Shown: positions 49,174-58,024 of the stretch, in pieces
How the letters are laid out: the number at the start of each line of letters is the position of its first letter
Numbering within the stretch: the first letter of the stretch is position 1
Assembly (NCBI GenBank): GCA_934632155.1
Contig: CAKTXZ010000008.1
Location: 51,785-115,784, forward strand
From: an uncultured Clostridia bacterium
GTDB taxonomy: Bacteria; Bacillota; Clostridia; Christensenellales; Aristaeellaceae
Length of the DNA: 64,000 nt
Direction: 5' to 3'
Notes under the pieces: generated by a model
Database searches by the model: none
Seen by the model: only the letters and a program-made list of their open reading frames with translations
What the model was told of the DNA's origin: nothing
Translations under genes and position numbers: made by a program

Positions 49174-50772
49174 TTATTTTGTACGGCGGTAATCGGGCAG
49201 CAGCTTCGGCGAAACGGCCTGCGTTTCAACGCCTGCGGCCTCGCGTTCGCGGTCAAAGCGCGCGATGTGCTCCAGCGTCAGCGCGCCGACCGTTACATCC
49301 TTTGCCTTGGCGGCGGCGTTTTGGCCCGCGCTGCGGCCGAAGACGATCACGTCCAGCAGGGAATTGCCCATCAGCCGGTTGCGGCCGTGAATGCCGCCGA
49401 CAGCCTCGCCGGCGACGAACAGGTTTTCCACGTTCGGCGTCATGCCGTCCACGTTGATGTCCAAGCCGCCGTTCTGGTAGTGCAGCGTCGGGTAGACCAG
49501 AATCGGCTCCTTACGGATGTCGATGCCGTAATTGGCGAACATGCGCATCATGGCGGGAATGCGCGCCTCGATGGTACCCTCGCCGCCGATGGCCTCGATC
49601 ATCGGGGTGTCCAGCCAAACGGCCTTGCCGCTGCCGGTGTCCACGCCCTCGCCGCGGTCGGAGCATTCGCGGATGATGCCCGCCGCCGCTACGTCGCGCG
49701 TTTCCAGCGGATGCATGAATACTTTCCCGTCTCGGTTGACCAGCTTCGCGCCCAGCGAGCGCACCTTTTCCGTTACCAGCGCGCCGAAAATCTGCTGCGG
49801 GAAGGCTGCGCCGGTGGGGTGATACTGCAGCGTGTCCGCATACAGCAGCTTTGCGCCCACGCGGTAGCCCAGCACCAGTCCGTCCGCCGTCGCGCCGTAA
49901 TGGTTGGAGGTGGGGAAGCCCTGATAGTGCATGCGCCCCGCGCCGCCGGTGGCGATGATGACCGTCTTGGCACGGGCGACCAGAAGCTCGTGCGTTTCCA
50001 TGTTCATCAGCACTGCGCCGGCCGCATGGCCGTTTTCGTCGAGGATAAGCTCAACGGCGGCGGTGAAATCAACCACCGGGATACCGCGGTTGAGCACCTC
50101 GTCGCGCAGCGTGCGCATGATCTCCGCGCCGGAATAATCCTTCGCGGCGTGCATGCGCTTCCGGGAGGTGCCGCCGCCGTGGGTGGTAATCATGGTGCCG
50201 TCGGGCGCTTTGTCGAATTCCACGCCCAGCTCGTTGAGCCACTGGATGGCCTCGGGCGCGTCGCACACCAGCTTGGCCAGCAATTCGCGCTTGGCCGCAT
50301 AGTGCCCGCCGCCGAAGGCGTCGATAAAATGAATCGCGGGCGAATCGTTGGGCTTATCCGCCGCCTGAATGCCGCCCTCGGCCATCATGGTGTTCGCATC
50401 GCCGATGCGCAGCTTGGTTACGATCATGGCCTTTGCGCCGGCCTTGTCCGCTTCAATAGCCGCGGATGCGCCTGCGCCGCCGCCGCCGATAATCAGCACG
50501 TCGACGTCGTAGCGCACATCGGAAAGGTCGACGTCCTCGGCGCGAATGCGGCTGTGCGCCTGAAGCATTTCGCAAAGCTCATGGGGCACCTGTTCGCCCT
50601 TGTTCGCCCCAAAACGCAGCGTGGAGAATTCGCTCTTTTTATAATCCGGATGGTAGGCCGCCAGCAGCGCGTCCTTTTCCTCGGCGGTCATGCGCGCCGG
50701 CTCGTAGGCGATGTTCGCCGCGCGCGCGGCCTCTACGGCTTTCAGTGACGCCTGAAAATCCTCGGAATACAT
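49174..50772 (-). CDS. frdA: Soluble fumarate reductase-type flavoprotein subunit
   Basis: A 532-residue FAD protein of the fumarate reductase/succinate dehydrogenase/aspartate oxidase family. FAD-binding VLIIGGGGAGASAAIEADKAG is near 93; substrate motifs QYHPTG and TEKVRSLGA keep the active-site His and Arg; HGRNRLMGNSLLD matches the C-terminal FAD clasp. The segment that normally carries the covalent-FAD histidine (SHS..AQGG) reads DANTMMAEGG, so FAD should be non-covalent. An 85-residue N-terminal extension rich in charged residues is unusual. It pairs with the iron-sulfur gene 12 bases upstream. Without a membrane anchor it should be cytoplasmic. Confidence 0.88.
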   Translation of the reverse strand: MYSEDFQASLKAVEAARAANIAYEPARMTAEEKDALLAAYHPDYKKSEFSTLRFGANKGEQVPHELCEMLQAHSRIRAEDVDLSDVRYDVDVLIIGGGGAGASAAIEADKAGAKAMIVTKLRIGDANTMMAEGGIQAADKPNDSPAIHFIDAFGGGHYAAKRELLAKLVCDAPEAIQWLNELGVEFDKAPDGTMITTHGGGTSRKRMHAAKDYSGAEIMRTLRDEVLNRGIPVVDFTAAVELILDENGHAAGAVLMNMETHELLVARAKTVIIATGGAGRMHYQGFPTSNHYGATADGLVLGYRVGAKLLYADTLQYHPTGAAFPQQIFGALVTEKVRSLGAKLVNRDGKVFMHPLETRDVAAAGIIRECSDRGEGVDTGSGKAVWLDTPMIEAIGGEGTIEARIPAMMRMFANYGIDIRKEPILVYPTLHYQNGGLDINVDGMTPNVENLFVAGEAVGGIHGRNRLMGNSLLDVIVFGRSAGQNAAAKAKDVTVGALTLEHIARFDREREAAGVETQAVSPKLLPDYRRTK

Positions 50773-50784
50773 AGCCTTGCCCCC

Positions 50785-51459
50785 TTACTTTTCAATGTCG
50801 CGGTGGTTATACAGTTCCTTGATTTCGTCCAGCGGCTTGCGCATCAATTCGTCCAGCAGCGCCTTAAAATCGCCGTTATGAATTTCCGCGACGCGCTTGG
50901 CCAGATGCTCGGATTTAGGCTCGATATACTTGCCGTTGAGGCGGCGCGCCAGCATAGCGACCTGCGGATGGGAAATGCCCGCCGGGCAGCGCGAGGAGCA
51001 TACGCCGCACATGACGCAGTCGAAGGATTCCTCGGCGCACTTGGCGAATTCGCCGCGCTGCGCGTAGGCGATATACTGCATCACGTTCAGCCCCTGCGTG
51101 CAGCTCTTGGTGCAGGCGTTGCAGCCCACGCACGCGTAAATTTCGGGGTAGAGCTGCATCATGATCTGCTGCTCGGGGCGGATTTTTTCAATATCGTAGA
51201 TCTGCTTGACCAGCGGGAAGAAGGGCAGCGTGGCGACGTACATATTGTTTTCCACCTTGGTCTGGCAGGCAAGGCAGGTTTTCAGCTCCCGGTCGCCCTT
51301 GATGCGGTAAATCGTGGCGCACGCGCCGCAAAAGCCGTTGCGGCAGCCGCAGCCGCGCACCAGCTGATACCCGGCGTATTCCATCGCGCGCATGATCGTC
51401 AGATTGTCCGGCACCTGATACTGCTTGCCGAAGAGGAAAACGTTTACCATATTCTCCAT
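50785..51459 (-). CDS. frdB: Fumarate reductase iron-sulfur subunit (TfrB/FrdB-like)
   Basis: This 224-residue protein has an N-terminal plant-type [2Fe-2S] domain (GCGCRNGFCGAC then CLAC) and two C-terminal [4Fe-4S] motifs, CVGCNACTKSC and CVMCGVCSSRCP. Ordinary FrdB has a [3Fe-4S] and a quinone site at that end; a second full CxxCxxCxxxC points to electron transfer to soluble partners. Methanogen TfrB has the same core fused to an HdrB-like CCG domain, and here a separate HdrB is encoded in the same operon. It links the Flx/Hdr genes to frdA. Confidence 0.88.
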   Translation of the reverse strand: MENMVNVFLFGKQYQVPDNLTIMRAMEYAGYQLVRGCGCRNGFCGACATIYRIKGDRELKTCLACQTKVENNMYVATLPFFPLVKQIYDIEKIRPEQQIMMQLYPEIYACVGCNACTKSCTQGLNVMQYIAYAQRGEFAKCAEESFDCVMCGVCSSRCPAGISHPQVAMLARRLNGKYIEPKSEHLAKRVAEIHNGDFKALLDELMRKPLDEIKELYNHRDIEK

Positions 51460-51474
51460 GTTCGCGATCTCCTT

Positions 51475-52308
51475 TTAATATTCGTCGGGCAGCTCGTCCA
51501 GCTGGTCGCAGCGGAAGACGGGCCCGTCCTTGCAGACGTATTTGGCGCCTACATTGCAGCGGCCGCATTTGCCGATGCCGCATTTCATGCGAAGCTCCAG
51601 CGTGGTGTAGACCTGCGTTTTGTCAAAGCCCATTTCGATCAGCCCGGCCAGCGTGAATTTAATCATGATCGGCGGGCCGCACAAAATGGCGATTTTGTCG
51701 GTGGTAAAGCCCAGCTCCTTGACGTAATTGGGCACGAAGCCGACGTGCCCCGTCCATTCGGGCTGCTCACGGTCGATCGTCAGATGGACGGACACGCCCG
51801 CGTCCTTGGCCCATTCGTCAATGATTTCGTGATAGTCCACCAGATCCTGCATGCTGCGCGAGCCGTAGACGATATCGATCTTGCCGTAGCGGCTGCGATA
51901 ATGGCGGCAGTAGTTAATCACCGAGCGCAGCGGCGCCAGCCCGATGCCGCCCGCGATGAAGAGCATATCCTTGCCGGCGAACGCCGTGTCCACCGGGAAG
52001 CCGTTGCCGTACGGGCCGCGGATGGTAAGTTGCTGGCCAGCCTCCATGCTATGCAGCCATTCGGTGACGCAGCCGCATTTCTTGATGGAGAACTCCATAT
52101 ATTCTTCGTTGGTCGGGGAGGAGGTGATGGAGAACATCGCCTCGCCCACGCCGGGAATGGAAAGCATGGCGCATTGGCCGGGAATATGCTCAAAGGCCTT
52201 TTGGCCATCCGGCGTGACCACGCGGAAGGTTTTCACGTCCGGCGTATCGATGCGGATGTCCGTTACCACGCCGATGGTGGGAATCAGCGGCTCTCTTGCC
52301 TCAATCAT
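51475..52308 (-). CDS. flxA: NAD(P)H-binding flavoprotein, FlxA/AsrB-like
   Basis: A 277-residue ferredoxin-NADP reductase-fold protein: FAD site FSITSSPTNE near 61, NAD site IAGGIGLAPLRSVI near 122, CGPPIMIKF near 216, and a C-terminal [2Fe-2S] motif (CGIGKCGRCNVG then VC) like that of PyrK and anaerobic sulfite reductase B. It would oxidise NADH and feed electrons into the iron-sulfur subunits. Its start overlaps the FlxB stop by 8 bases. GGGAGG precedes the ATG. Confidence 0.88.
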   Translation of the reverse strand: MIEAREPLIPTIGVVTDIRIDTPDVKTFRVVTPDGQKAFEHIPGQCAMLSIPGVGEAMFSITSSPTNEEYMEFSIKKCGCVTEWLHSMEAGQQLTIRGPYGNGFPVDTAFAGKDMLFIAGGIGLAPLRSVINYCRHYRSRYGKIDIVYGSRSMQDLVDYHEIIDEWAKDAGVSVHLTIDREQPEWTGHVGFVPNYVKELGFTTDKIAILCGPPIMIKFTLAGLIEMGFDKTQVYTTLELRMKCGIGKCGRCNVGAKYVCKDGPVFRCDQLDELPDEY

Positions 52309-53326
52309 GCTGCGCGCCTCCCAGCTTCTTCATCACCTTGACGATATTCATCCGGATGGGGCATTTCGCCATGCAGCGGCCGCAGCCGACGCAGGAAAAC
52401 ATCCCGCCGTTATTGGTGGGGTAATAGACCAGCTTATGCATAAAGCGCTGGCGGAAGCGCGCTTTTTGCGTAAGACGCGGCTGCCCGGCGGACATTTTGG
52501 TGAATTCGGAATACATGCAGCTGTCCCAGCAGCGAAAGCGCTTCACGCCGTGGCCGGTGTCGAAATCCCGGATGTCGTAGCACTGGCAGGTGGGGCAGAC
52601 GAAGGTGCAGGTTCCGCAGCCCAGACAGGCCTCGGACAATTCGTCCCATTCGGGCGCGTTGAAGAATTTTTCCGTCTTGCCCGCGCCAAAGGCGTCCTTT
52701 CGAAGGCTTGCCAGCGGCAGCTTCGCCATGCGCTCGCGAATCAGCGCCCGCTGCGCCTCCACGGCGGCGGGATCGGCTTCCTCCGTCACATCCGAAAGCT
52801 TTGCCAGCAGCGCCGCGCCCTTTTCGGTTTTCGCGTTCAGGTACAGCGCGTCCTGCGTGCGGTAAGCGACGATATCGCCGTCCGGGTCGGCCGCGTCGAT
52901 ATCGAACGTTGCGCAAAAGCAGGTCTCCTGCGGGCGCGTGCAGGCAAGCGAAACGATCGTGCCATGGCTTCGACGGTTCTGATAATAGGTATCGGCGGGC
53001 GGCGCGAGGAACACGTTGTCCAGCACCGTCAGCGCGCGCGCGTCGCAGCCGCGCATGCCGAAGACGACGAAATCCTCCGTTTCCGAGCGCGTGTCGATCA
53101 CGTCGATCTGCTTACCCTGCAGCTTGAAATCCATCAGGTTTTCCGTTTGCGGGAAGAAAAAGTCCTTGGCGGAGCGCACGGTGTTGAGCGCCTGCGACCA
53201 TTGCACGCCGGGCTCCCAGCGGCGAAACTGCGCGCCGGCAGGCGTGTCTGCCGGCAGGTAAAGGCGCTGCTCCCGTGCAATGGCGGCAAAGAGCTCTTCC
53301 AGCCTTGCAAGCGCTGCCTTACGCAT
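52301..53326 (-). CDS. flxB: Iron-sulfur subunit, FlxB/AsrA-like
   Basis: The 341-residue protein has an N-terminal non-cluster domain with GMRGCDARAL, an HdrA-like or AsrA-like region, and two [4Fe-4S] motifs near the C-terminus, CLGCGTCTFVCP and CVGCGRCMAKCP. AsrA/sulfhydrogenase beta proteins share this layout and pair with AsrB-type flavoproteins like the next gene. ATG 53326 has GGGGGAA upstream, and it overlaps the FlxC stop by 8 bases. Confidence 0.82.
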   Translation of the reverse strand: MRKAALARLEELFAAIAREQRLYLPADTPAGAQFRRWEPGVQWSQALNTVRSAKDFFFPQTENLMDFKLQGKQIDVIDTRSETEDFVVFGMRGCDARALTVLDNVFLAPPADTYYQNRRSHGTIVSLACTRPQETCFCATFDIDAADPDGDIVAYRTQDALYLNAKTEKGAALLAKLSDVTEEADPAAVEAQRALIRERMAKLPLASLRKDAFGAGKTEKFFNAPEWDELSEACLGCGTCTFVCPTCQCYDIRDFDTGHGVKRFRCWDSCMYSEFTKMSAGQPRLTQKARFRQRFMHKLVYYPTNNGGMFSCVGCGRCMAKCPIRMNIVKVMKKLGGAQHD

Positions 53327-54311
53327 GGCGATTCCCCCTTTCCACGGCCTGCGCGGGCTCAAGATCGCCGGGCCGGTAATCGACCAGCGGGGCGCGGCTG
53401 CCCGCTTCGGCGCCCGCCTGATAATCGCCGTAGAAGGCGTCGATGTCCTTGATAAACTTGCGGTTGAGCAGGTGCAGCGGAATATGCTGCGGGCAGACGC
53501 GGGAGCATTCGCCGCAGTCTGTGCAGCGTCCCGCTACATGGAACGCGCGGATGATGTGGAACAGCTTTTCCTCGAAGCTGTTGGCCGCCGCCTTGTTTTC
53601 CACCCCGGACTTGGGGTTATCAAACACGCACTTTTCACACGTGCAGGCGGGGCATACGTCGCGGCAGGCGTTGCAACGAATGCAGCGCGACAGCTCGTTT
53701 TGCCAGAAGGCGAAGCGTTCGTCGGGGGACATGGCCTCCAGCTTCGCGACCTCGTCGAAGCGATGGCTGTCCAAAACCTCGCCGTCCGCGCCCAGCAGCT
53801 CGTCGTAGACCACATGCTTTTTGGATTTGCAGTGGATGCAGCGGTCGGGCAAAAGCGTGGAAAAGTCCACTTTTTGCTCGCCGTCGTAGAGCGTGTGAAC
53901 GACCGCGCCGTCTGCTTCAAAGTCAACGGCCGCAACGCCGTCAAAGGCTGCCTTCAGCTTTTGCGGGTCGGCCATTCCGGCGCAGGGCACGCCCACCGCA
54001 TAGACCTTTTCACGGCTGAAGCGATGCTCGGTGAGCAGCTGGTTAAAGCTGTAGGTATCGCACGGCTTGAGGAAAACCAGCACGCGGCTTTTGGTTTTTC
54101 CCGTTTCGGCGATGAGATACTTGGAAAGGTTCGCGCCGCAGAAATTGTTCCAGACGAACGCGGCGCTCAGCTCGTTCGCATCCGTGAATACGCCCGGCGT
54201 AACGTCGTAGGAGAATTCGCCCGCCTTCCAGCCCAGCGCGCGGTCGACCGTGCCGTTTGCAAACAGCTCGGAGGCTTTGGCAACAAGCGCCTCGCGGTTT
54301 ACTTCTTGCAT
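53319..54311 (-). CDS. flxC: Iron-sulfur subunit, FlxC-like
   Basis: A 330-residue relative of FlxB and the F420-hydrogenase beta family: VLVFLKPCDTYSFNQLL and GVPCAGM in the N-terminal half, two Cys pairs in CIHCKSKK, then two ferredoxin motifs, CIRCNACRDVCPAC and CTDCGECSRVCP. ATG 54311 follows GGAGG. It overlaps both neighbours, so it is tightly coupled to FlxD upstream and FlxB downstream. Confidence 0.8.
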   Translation of the reverse strand: MQEVNREALVAKASELFANGTVDRALGWKAGEFSYDVTPGVFTDANELSAAFVWNNFCGANLSKYLIAETGKTKSRVLVFLKPCDTYSFNQLLTEHRFSREKVYAVGVPCAGMADPQKLKAAFDGVAAVDFEADGAVVHTLYDGEQKVDFSTLLPDRCIHCKSKKHVVYDELLGADGEVLDSHRFDEVAKLEAMSPDERFAFWQNELSRCIRCNACRDVCPACTCEKCVFDNPKSGVENKAAANSFEEKLFHIIRAFHVAGRCTDCGECSRVCPQHIPLHLLNRKFIKDIDAFYGDYQAGAEAGSRAPLVDYRPGDLEPAQAVERGNRHA

Positions 54312-54733
54312 CTCAGGTCCTCCAATCTCTTGTTTTCGCCCAGCTTGGCGACTGTCTGAACGAAATCGTTCATGGTGGCGGCGAATTTTGCGCCCTCGGC
54401 GGCGCTGACCCATTCGACGCGGGTACGCTCGCGCTCGATCCCCAGATAATCCAGCATCGAGAACAGCAGCGACATGCGGCGGCGGGCGTAATAATTGCCC
54501 GAGGTATAATGGCAATCGCCCGGATGGCAGCCGCAGAGGATCACGCCGTCCGCGCCGCGCTGAAACGCGCGCAGGATGAACATCGGGTTCACACGGCAGG
54601 AGCAGGGAACGCGGATGATTTTCACATCCGCCGGGTAATTGAGGCGGTTGTTGCCCGCCAGATCCGCGCCCGCGTAGGAGCACCAGTTACAGCAGAACGC
54701 CACAATAAGCGGTTTGTATTCATTTACTTGCAT
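54299..54733 (-). CDS. flxD: FlxD (MvhD-like) [2Fe-2S] electron-transfer subunit
   Basis: This 144-residue protein matches MvhD, which passes electrons to HdrA in methanogens. Its cysteines are in FCCNWCSYAGADLAG, CSCRVNP and GCHPGDCHY. In methanogens it links a hydrogenase to HdrA, but no hydrogenase is encoded here; in the bacterial Flx-Hdr systems it links the NADH dehydrogenase module. Its start overlaps the HdrA stop by 10 bases. Confidence 0.92.
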   Translation of the reverse strand: MQVNEYKPLIVAFCCNWCSYAGADLAGNNRLNYPADVKIIRVPCSCRVNPMFILRAFQRGADGVILCGCHPGDCHYTSGNYYARRRMSLLFSMLDYLGIERERTRVEWVSAAEGAKFAATMNDFVQTVAKLGENKRLEDLRCKK

Positions 54734-56718
54734 ATTGCGTCAACCTCCGCCATGATTTGCCGATTCATAAAGCCGCGCAGATCCATCGCGCCCGACGGGC
54801 AGGCGACCGTGCATGCGCCGCAGCCCTGACACACGGCCTCGTTTACGCTGGCGACGCGGCGCACCTTGGTGGTACGGTCGGGCATGCGGAATTCCTTATC
54901 CGCGTAGGTGATTGCGCCGTAGGGGCATACCCGCTCGCAGCTGGAGCAGCCGTTGCACATCATTTCGTCCGAATGCGCCACGCAGGGATTGCCCACCAGC
55001 CTGTCCTTGGCGAGCAGGCCGATCACCTTGGACGCCGCTGCGCCCGCCTGCGATACGGTTTCGGGAATGTCCTTGGGCCCCTGACACGCGCCGGAGAGAA
55101 AAATGCCCGCCGTCGGGCTTTCCACGGGGCGCAGCTTCGGGTGCGCTTCGGTGAAAAAGTCGTTGGTGTCCATGCTGGCGGTCAGCATGGTGGCAAGCGG
55201 ACGGGCGGATTTGTCCGGCTCGATCGCGGCCGCCAGCACCACCAGATCTGCGTCGATGTGAAGCTGCTCGTTGGCCAGCAGGTCGGACGCCTGCACGTGG
55301 AGCTTCCCGCCCTCGGGCGATACCTTGCCCACCATGCCCTTAATGTAATGCACGCCGTATTCCTCCACGGCGCGGCGGTAGAATTCGTCGAAATTCTTGC
55401 CGGGCGTGCGCACGTCGATGTAGAAGACGTATACGTCGGTATCCGGATACTTATCGCGAATCAGCATGGCGTGCTTGGCGGTGTACATGCAGCAGATCTT
55501 GGAGCAGTATTCCTTGCCCTTTTCCGCGCAGGCGCTGCAGCGGGAGCCGACGCACTGCACAAACACGATGGTGTGCGGGTGCTCATGGTCGGAGGGGCGC
55601 AGCAGCGTGCCGCCCGTGGGGCCGGCGGCGTTCATCAGGCGCTCAAGCTCCAGCGAGGTGATGACGTCCTTGGACTGGGAATAGGCGAATTCGTCGAATT
55701 TTTCCATCGAGATGGGATTGAAGCCCGTTGCGACGACGATGGCGCCGTACTTTTCCTCGATGTATTCATCCTTGGCGCGATAATCGATCGCGCCTGCCGC
55801 ACAGACCTTGGAGCACACGCCGCACTTGCCGGTTTTGAGCATCATGCAGTAGTTTGGGTCGATCGTGGCGACCTTGGGCACGGCCTGCGCAAAGGGAATG
55901 TAGATGGCGCGGCGGTTGTCCATGCCCAGATTGAATTCGTTGGGCACCTTTTTCTGCGGGCATTTTTCGGTGCACGCGCCGCAGCCAGTGCAGATTTCTT
56001 CCTTTACATAGCGCGCCTTGCGCTTGATGGTGACGTCGAAATTCCCCACGAAGCCCTTGACCGCCGTGACCTCGGAATAGGAGAAAATGCGGATTTTTTC
56101 GTTCTGCGCTACATCGACCATCTTGGGCGTGAGGATGCAGGCGGCGCAGTCGAGGGTGGGGAAGGTCTTATCCAGCTGCGCCATTTTGCCGCCGATGGTC
56201 GGCTTGGTCTCCACGATGTCCACAGGGAAGCCTGCGTCGGCGATGTCCAGCGCCGTCTGAATGCCTGCGATGCCGCCGCCGATGACCAGCGCGCGCTTGG
56301 TGACGGGGCTTTCACCGGGCGTCAGCGGCGTATTCAGGTTTACCTTCGCCACGGCTGCCTTGCCCAGAATGATGGCCTTTTCGGTGCCGGTCGTCATGTC
56401 CTTATGCACCCAGGAGCATTGCTCGCGGATATTGGCGATTTCAACCATATACGGGTTGATCCCCGCGGCGGCGGCCGCTTTGCGGAAGGTCGCCTCGTGC
56501 ATGCGCGGCGAGCAGGAGCAGATGACGACGCCCGTCAGGCGATGCTCCGCAATGGCGTCCTTCATCAGGTTCTGTCCCGCCTGAGAGCACATGTATTGAT
56601 AATTGGTGGCGAACACCACGCCGGGCTCGTTTTTCAGGGCCTCGGATACGGCCTTGACGTCCACCGTTCCGGCAATATTGCTGCCGCACCAGCAGACAAA
56701 CACGCCGATTCTCTGCAT
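54724..56718 (-). CDS. hdrA: Heterodisulfide reductase subunit A (bifurcating flavoprotein)
   Basis: A 664-residue HdrA. It starts RIGVFVCWCGSNIAGTVD and then holds CSCSPRMHE, the FAD-binding VIGGGIAGIQTALDIADAG near 143, CAACILTPKMVDV, a ferredoxin motif (CTGCGACTEKCP), CGVCSKVC, and C-terminal CNGCSSCERVCP and CQGCGACTVACP. The flavin of HdrA is the bifurcation site in characterised complexes. GGGAG precedes the ATG. Position between HdrC and FlxD matches known Flx-Hdr operons. Confidence 0.95.
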   Translation of the reverse strand: MQRIGVFVCWCGSNIAGTVDVKAVSEALKNEPGVVFATNYQYMCSQAGQNLMKDAIAEHRLTGVVICSCSPRMHEATFRKAAAAAGINPYMVEIANIREQCSWVHKDMTTGTEKAIILGKAAVAKVNLNTPLTPGESPVTKRALVIGGGIAGIQTALDIADAGFPVDIVETKPTIGGKMAQLDKTFPTLDCAACILTPKMVDVAQNEKIRIFSYSEVTAVKGFVGNFDVTIKRKARYVKEEICTGCGACTEKCPQKKVPNEFNLGMDNRRAIYIPFAQAVPKVATIDPNYCMMLKTGKCGVCSKVCAAGAIDYRAKDEYIEEKYGAIVVATGFNPISMEKFDEFAYSQSKDVITSLELERLMNAAGPTGGTLLRPSDHEHPHTIVFVQCVGSRCSACAEKGKEYCSKICCMYTAKHAMLIRDKYPDTDVYVFYIDVRTPGKNFDEFYRRAVEEYGVHYIKGMVGKVSPEGGKLHVQASDLLANEQLHIDADLVVLAAAIEPDKSARPLATMLTASMDTNDFFTEAHPKLRPVESPTAGIFLSGACQGPKDIPETVSQAGAAASKVIGLLAKDRLVGNPCVAHSDEMMCNGCSSCERVCPYGAITYADKEFRMPDRTTKVRRVASVNEAVCQGCGACTVACPSGAMDLRGFMNRQIMAEVDAICK

Positions 56719-56734
56719 GATCCTGTCGCTCCCT

Positions 56735-57127
56735 TCACTTCATGTATTTGCGCAGCGCGCTGACGATGGCCTGCTGGGGCATTTCATCGTCCAGCAGGGT
56801 GGGGATGGCGTCGGGCGTGAGGTGGTTCATGCCCTTTTGCCGCACGACCGCCAGCCGAAGGCCTTCGACCAGCTTGGCGGGCTCTACGCCGCGGGGGCAG
56901 CGATCCACGCAGGCAAAGCAGGAAAGGCACTGATAAAGCGATTTAGACCGAAGCAGCGGCTCAATTTCGCCGCGCTCGACCATGTATACGAATTGATGCG
57001 GATGATATTCCATTTCGTCGTAGGCGGGGCAGGTCGCGCTGCATTTGCCACAGCGCATGCACTTTCGCGGATTCACGCCGCTGGAACGAAGCGCCTGTTC
57101 CCTGATTCGTTCGTTCTTGTCCTGCAT
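56735..57127 (-). CDS. hdrC: Heterodisulfide reductase subunit C
   Basis: A 130-residue protein with two [4Fe-4S] ferredoxin motifs, CMRCGKCSATCPAYDEMEYHP and CLSCFACVDRCPRGVEP, the HdrC pattern. It carries electrons from HdrA to HdrB. Its ATG shares one base with the HdrB stop (TAATG) and follows GAGGAAG. Confidence 0.93.
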   Translation of the reverse strand: MQDKNERIREQALRSSGVNPRKCMRCGKCSATCPAYDEMEYHPHQFVYMVERGEIEPLLRSKSLYQCLSCFACVDRCPRGVEPAKLVEGLRLAVVRQKGMNHLTPDAIPTLLDDEMPQQAIVSALRKYMK

Positions 57128-57924
57128 TATGCTTCCTCCTCGACGCCCAGCGCCTGCGCCAGCAGCTGGGTGAAATAAACGACCGGCACGCTGCCTGCAT
57201 GCTTGGACAGATTGTACTTGCAAAGCGGGCAGGCGGTTACGATCACGTCCGCCCCACAGCTCTGCGCGCTGCGCAGGATTTTTTCGCTGCGGTTCTGCGC
57301 GGCCTGCGCGTTTTCCAGCGCGATGTAGCCGCCGCAGCATTCGTTACGCTCCGGCCAAATCACGGGCTCGGCGCCCAGCGCGCGAATGAAATCCTCCATG
57401 ATGCGGGGGTTTTCCGGGTCGTCCATTCGCATGACCTTGCCGGGCCGCAGCAGCAGGCAGCCGTAGTAGGCGGCGACCTTCTTGCCCGTCAGCGGGCGCT
57501 GAACGCGTGCGCGCAGCTTGTCAAAACCCACGACGTCGCGCAGCAGCTCCAGATAATGCAGCACTTGCGTTTCGCCGTGGTAATCGCCGGAAAAGTCCTT
57601 GTCCTGCGCCATATAGCGGTTGACCTTGGCGGCAAAATCCGCGTCGTTCAGCATCAGGTCGTTGGTTTGCTTGATGACGTTATGGCAGGCAGAGCATACG
57701 GTAACCAGCGGCTGCCCCAGCGTTTGCGCCGCCTTCAGCGCGCGAACGCCGGCGAGCTTGGAGGCAATTTCGTCCTTGGCGGTGACGAACACGCCGCCGC
57801 AGCATTGCCAGTTTTCAATTTCGCACAGCTCCACGTCCACCAGCTTTGCGCACGCGCGCGCCTGCGCGTCCAGCGCCTGCGCCTTGGCGCGCAGGGTGCA
57901 GCCCGGGAAATAGCTTACTTTCAT
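57127..57924 (-). CDS. hdrB: Heterodisulfide reductase subunit B (CCG domains)
   Basis: A 265-residue HdrB. Each half carries a CCG domain, WQCCGGVF near 40 and ECCGGYIA near 194, with CSACHN and CPLCKY completing the sites that hold noncubane [4Fe-4S] clusters in methanogen HdrB. The natural acceptor here is unknown: a small disulfide, a DsrC-like protein or, by position, the FrdBA unit. CGGAGG precedes the ATG. Confidence 0.93.
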   Translation of the reverse strand: MKVSYFPGCTLRAKAQALDAQARACAKLVDVELCEIENWQCCGGVFVTAKDEIASKLAGVRALKAAQTLGQPLVTVCSACHNVIKQTNDLMLNDADFAAKVNRYMAQDKDFSGDYHGETQVLHYLELLRDVVGFDKLRARVQRPLTGKKVAAYYGCLLLRPGKVMRMDDPENPRIMEDFIRALGAEPVIWPERNECCGGYIALENAQAAQNRSEKILRSAQSCGADVIVTACPLCKYNLSKHAGSVPVVYFTQLLAQALGVEEEA

Positions 57925-58024
57925 GATGAACCTCCGTCCTCGGATGCGTTTTGCGCCGCGAGAGCCCGATATAAGCGCGCACAGCCCGGCCGCCGAAGCG
58001 ACCGCGCTGCGCGGCTCATTTTCG

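Noticed and set aside
49174..51459. Reading the flavoprotein and iron-sulfur pair as ordinary membrane succinate dehydrogenase
   Set aside because: No cytochrome or anchor subunit, a changed covalent-FAD segment, and two full [4Fe-4S] motifs in the small subunit.
54299..54733. MvhD-like subunit as a sign of a hydrogenase operon
   Set aside because: No NiFe or FeFe hydrogenase large subunit or maturation gene is in the window; the NADH-binding FlxA fits the electron donor better.
54757..56763. A 668-codon open frame antisense to hdrA, and similar long antisense frames at 46679-48475, 27604-29514, 5794-7266 and 49096-50748
   Set aside because: They mirror strongly supported genes on the other strand, lack ribosome sites and family motifs, and arise from codon bias in GC-rich DNA.
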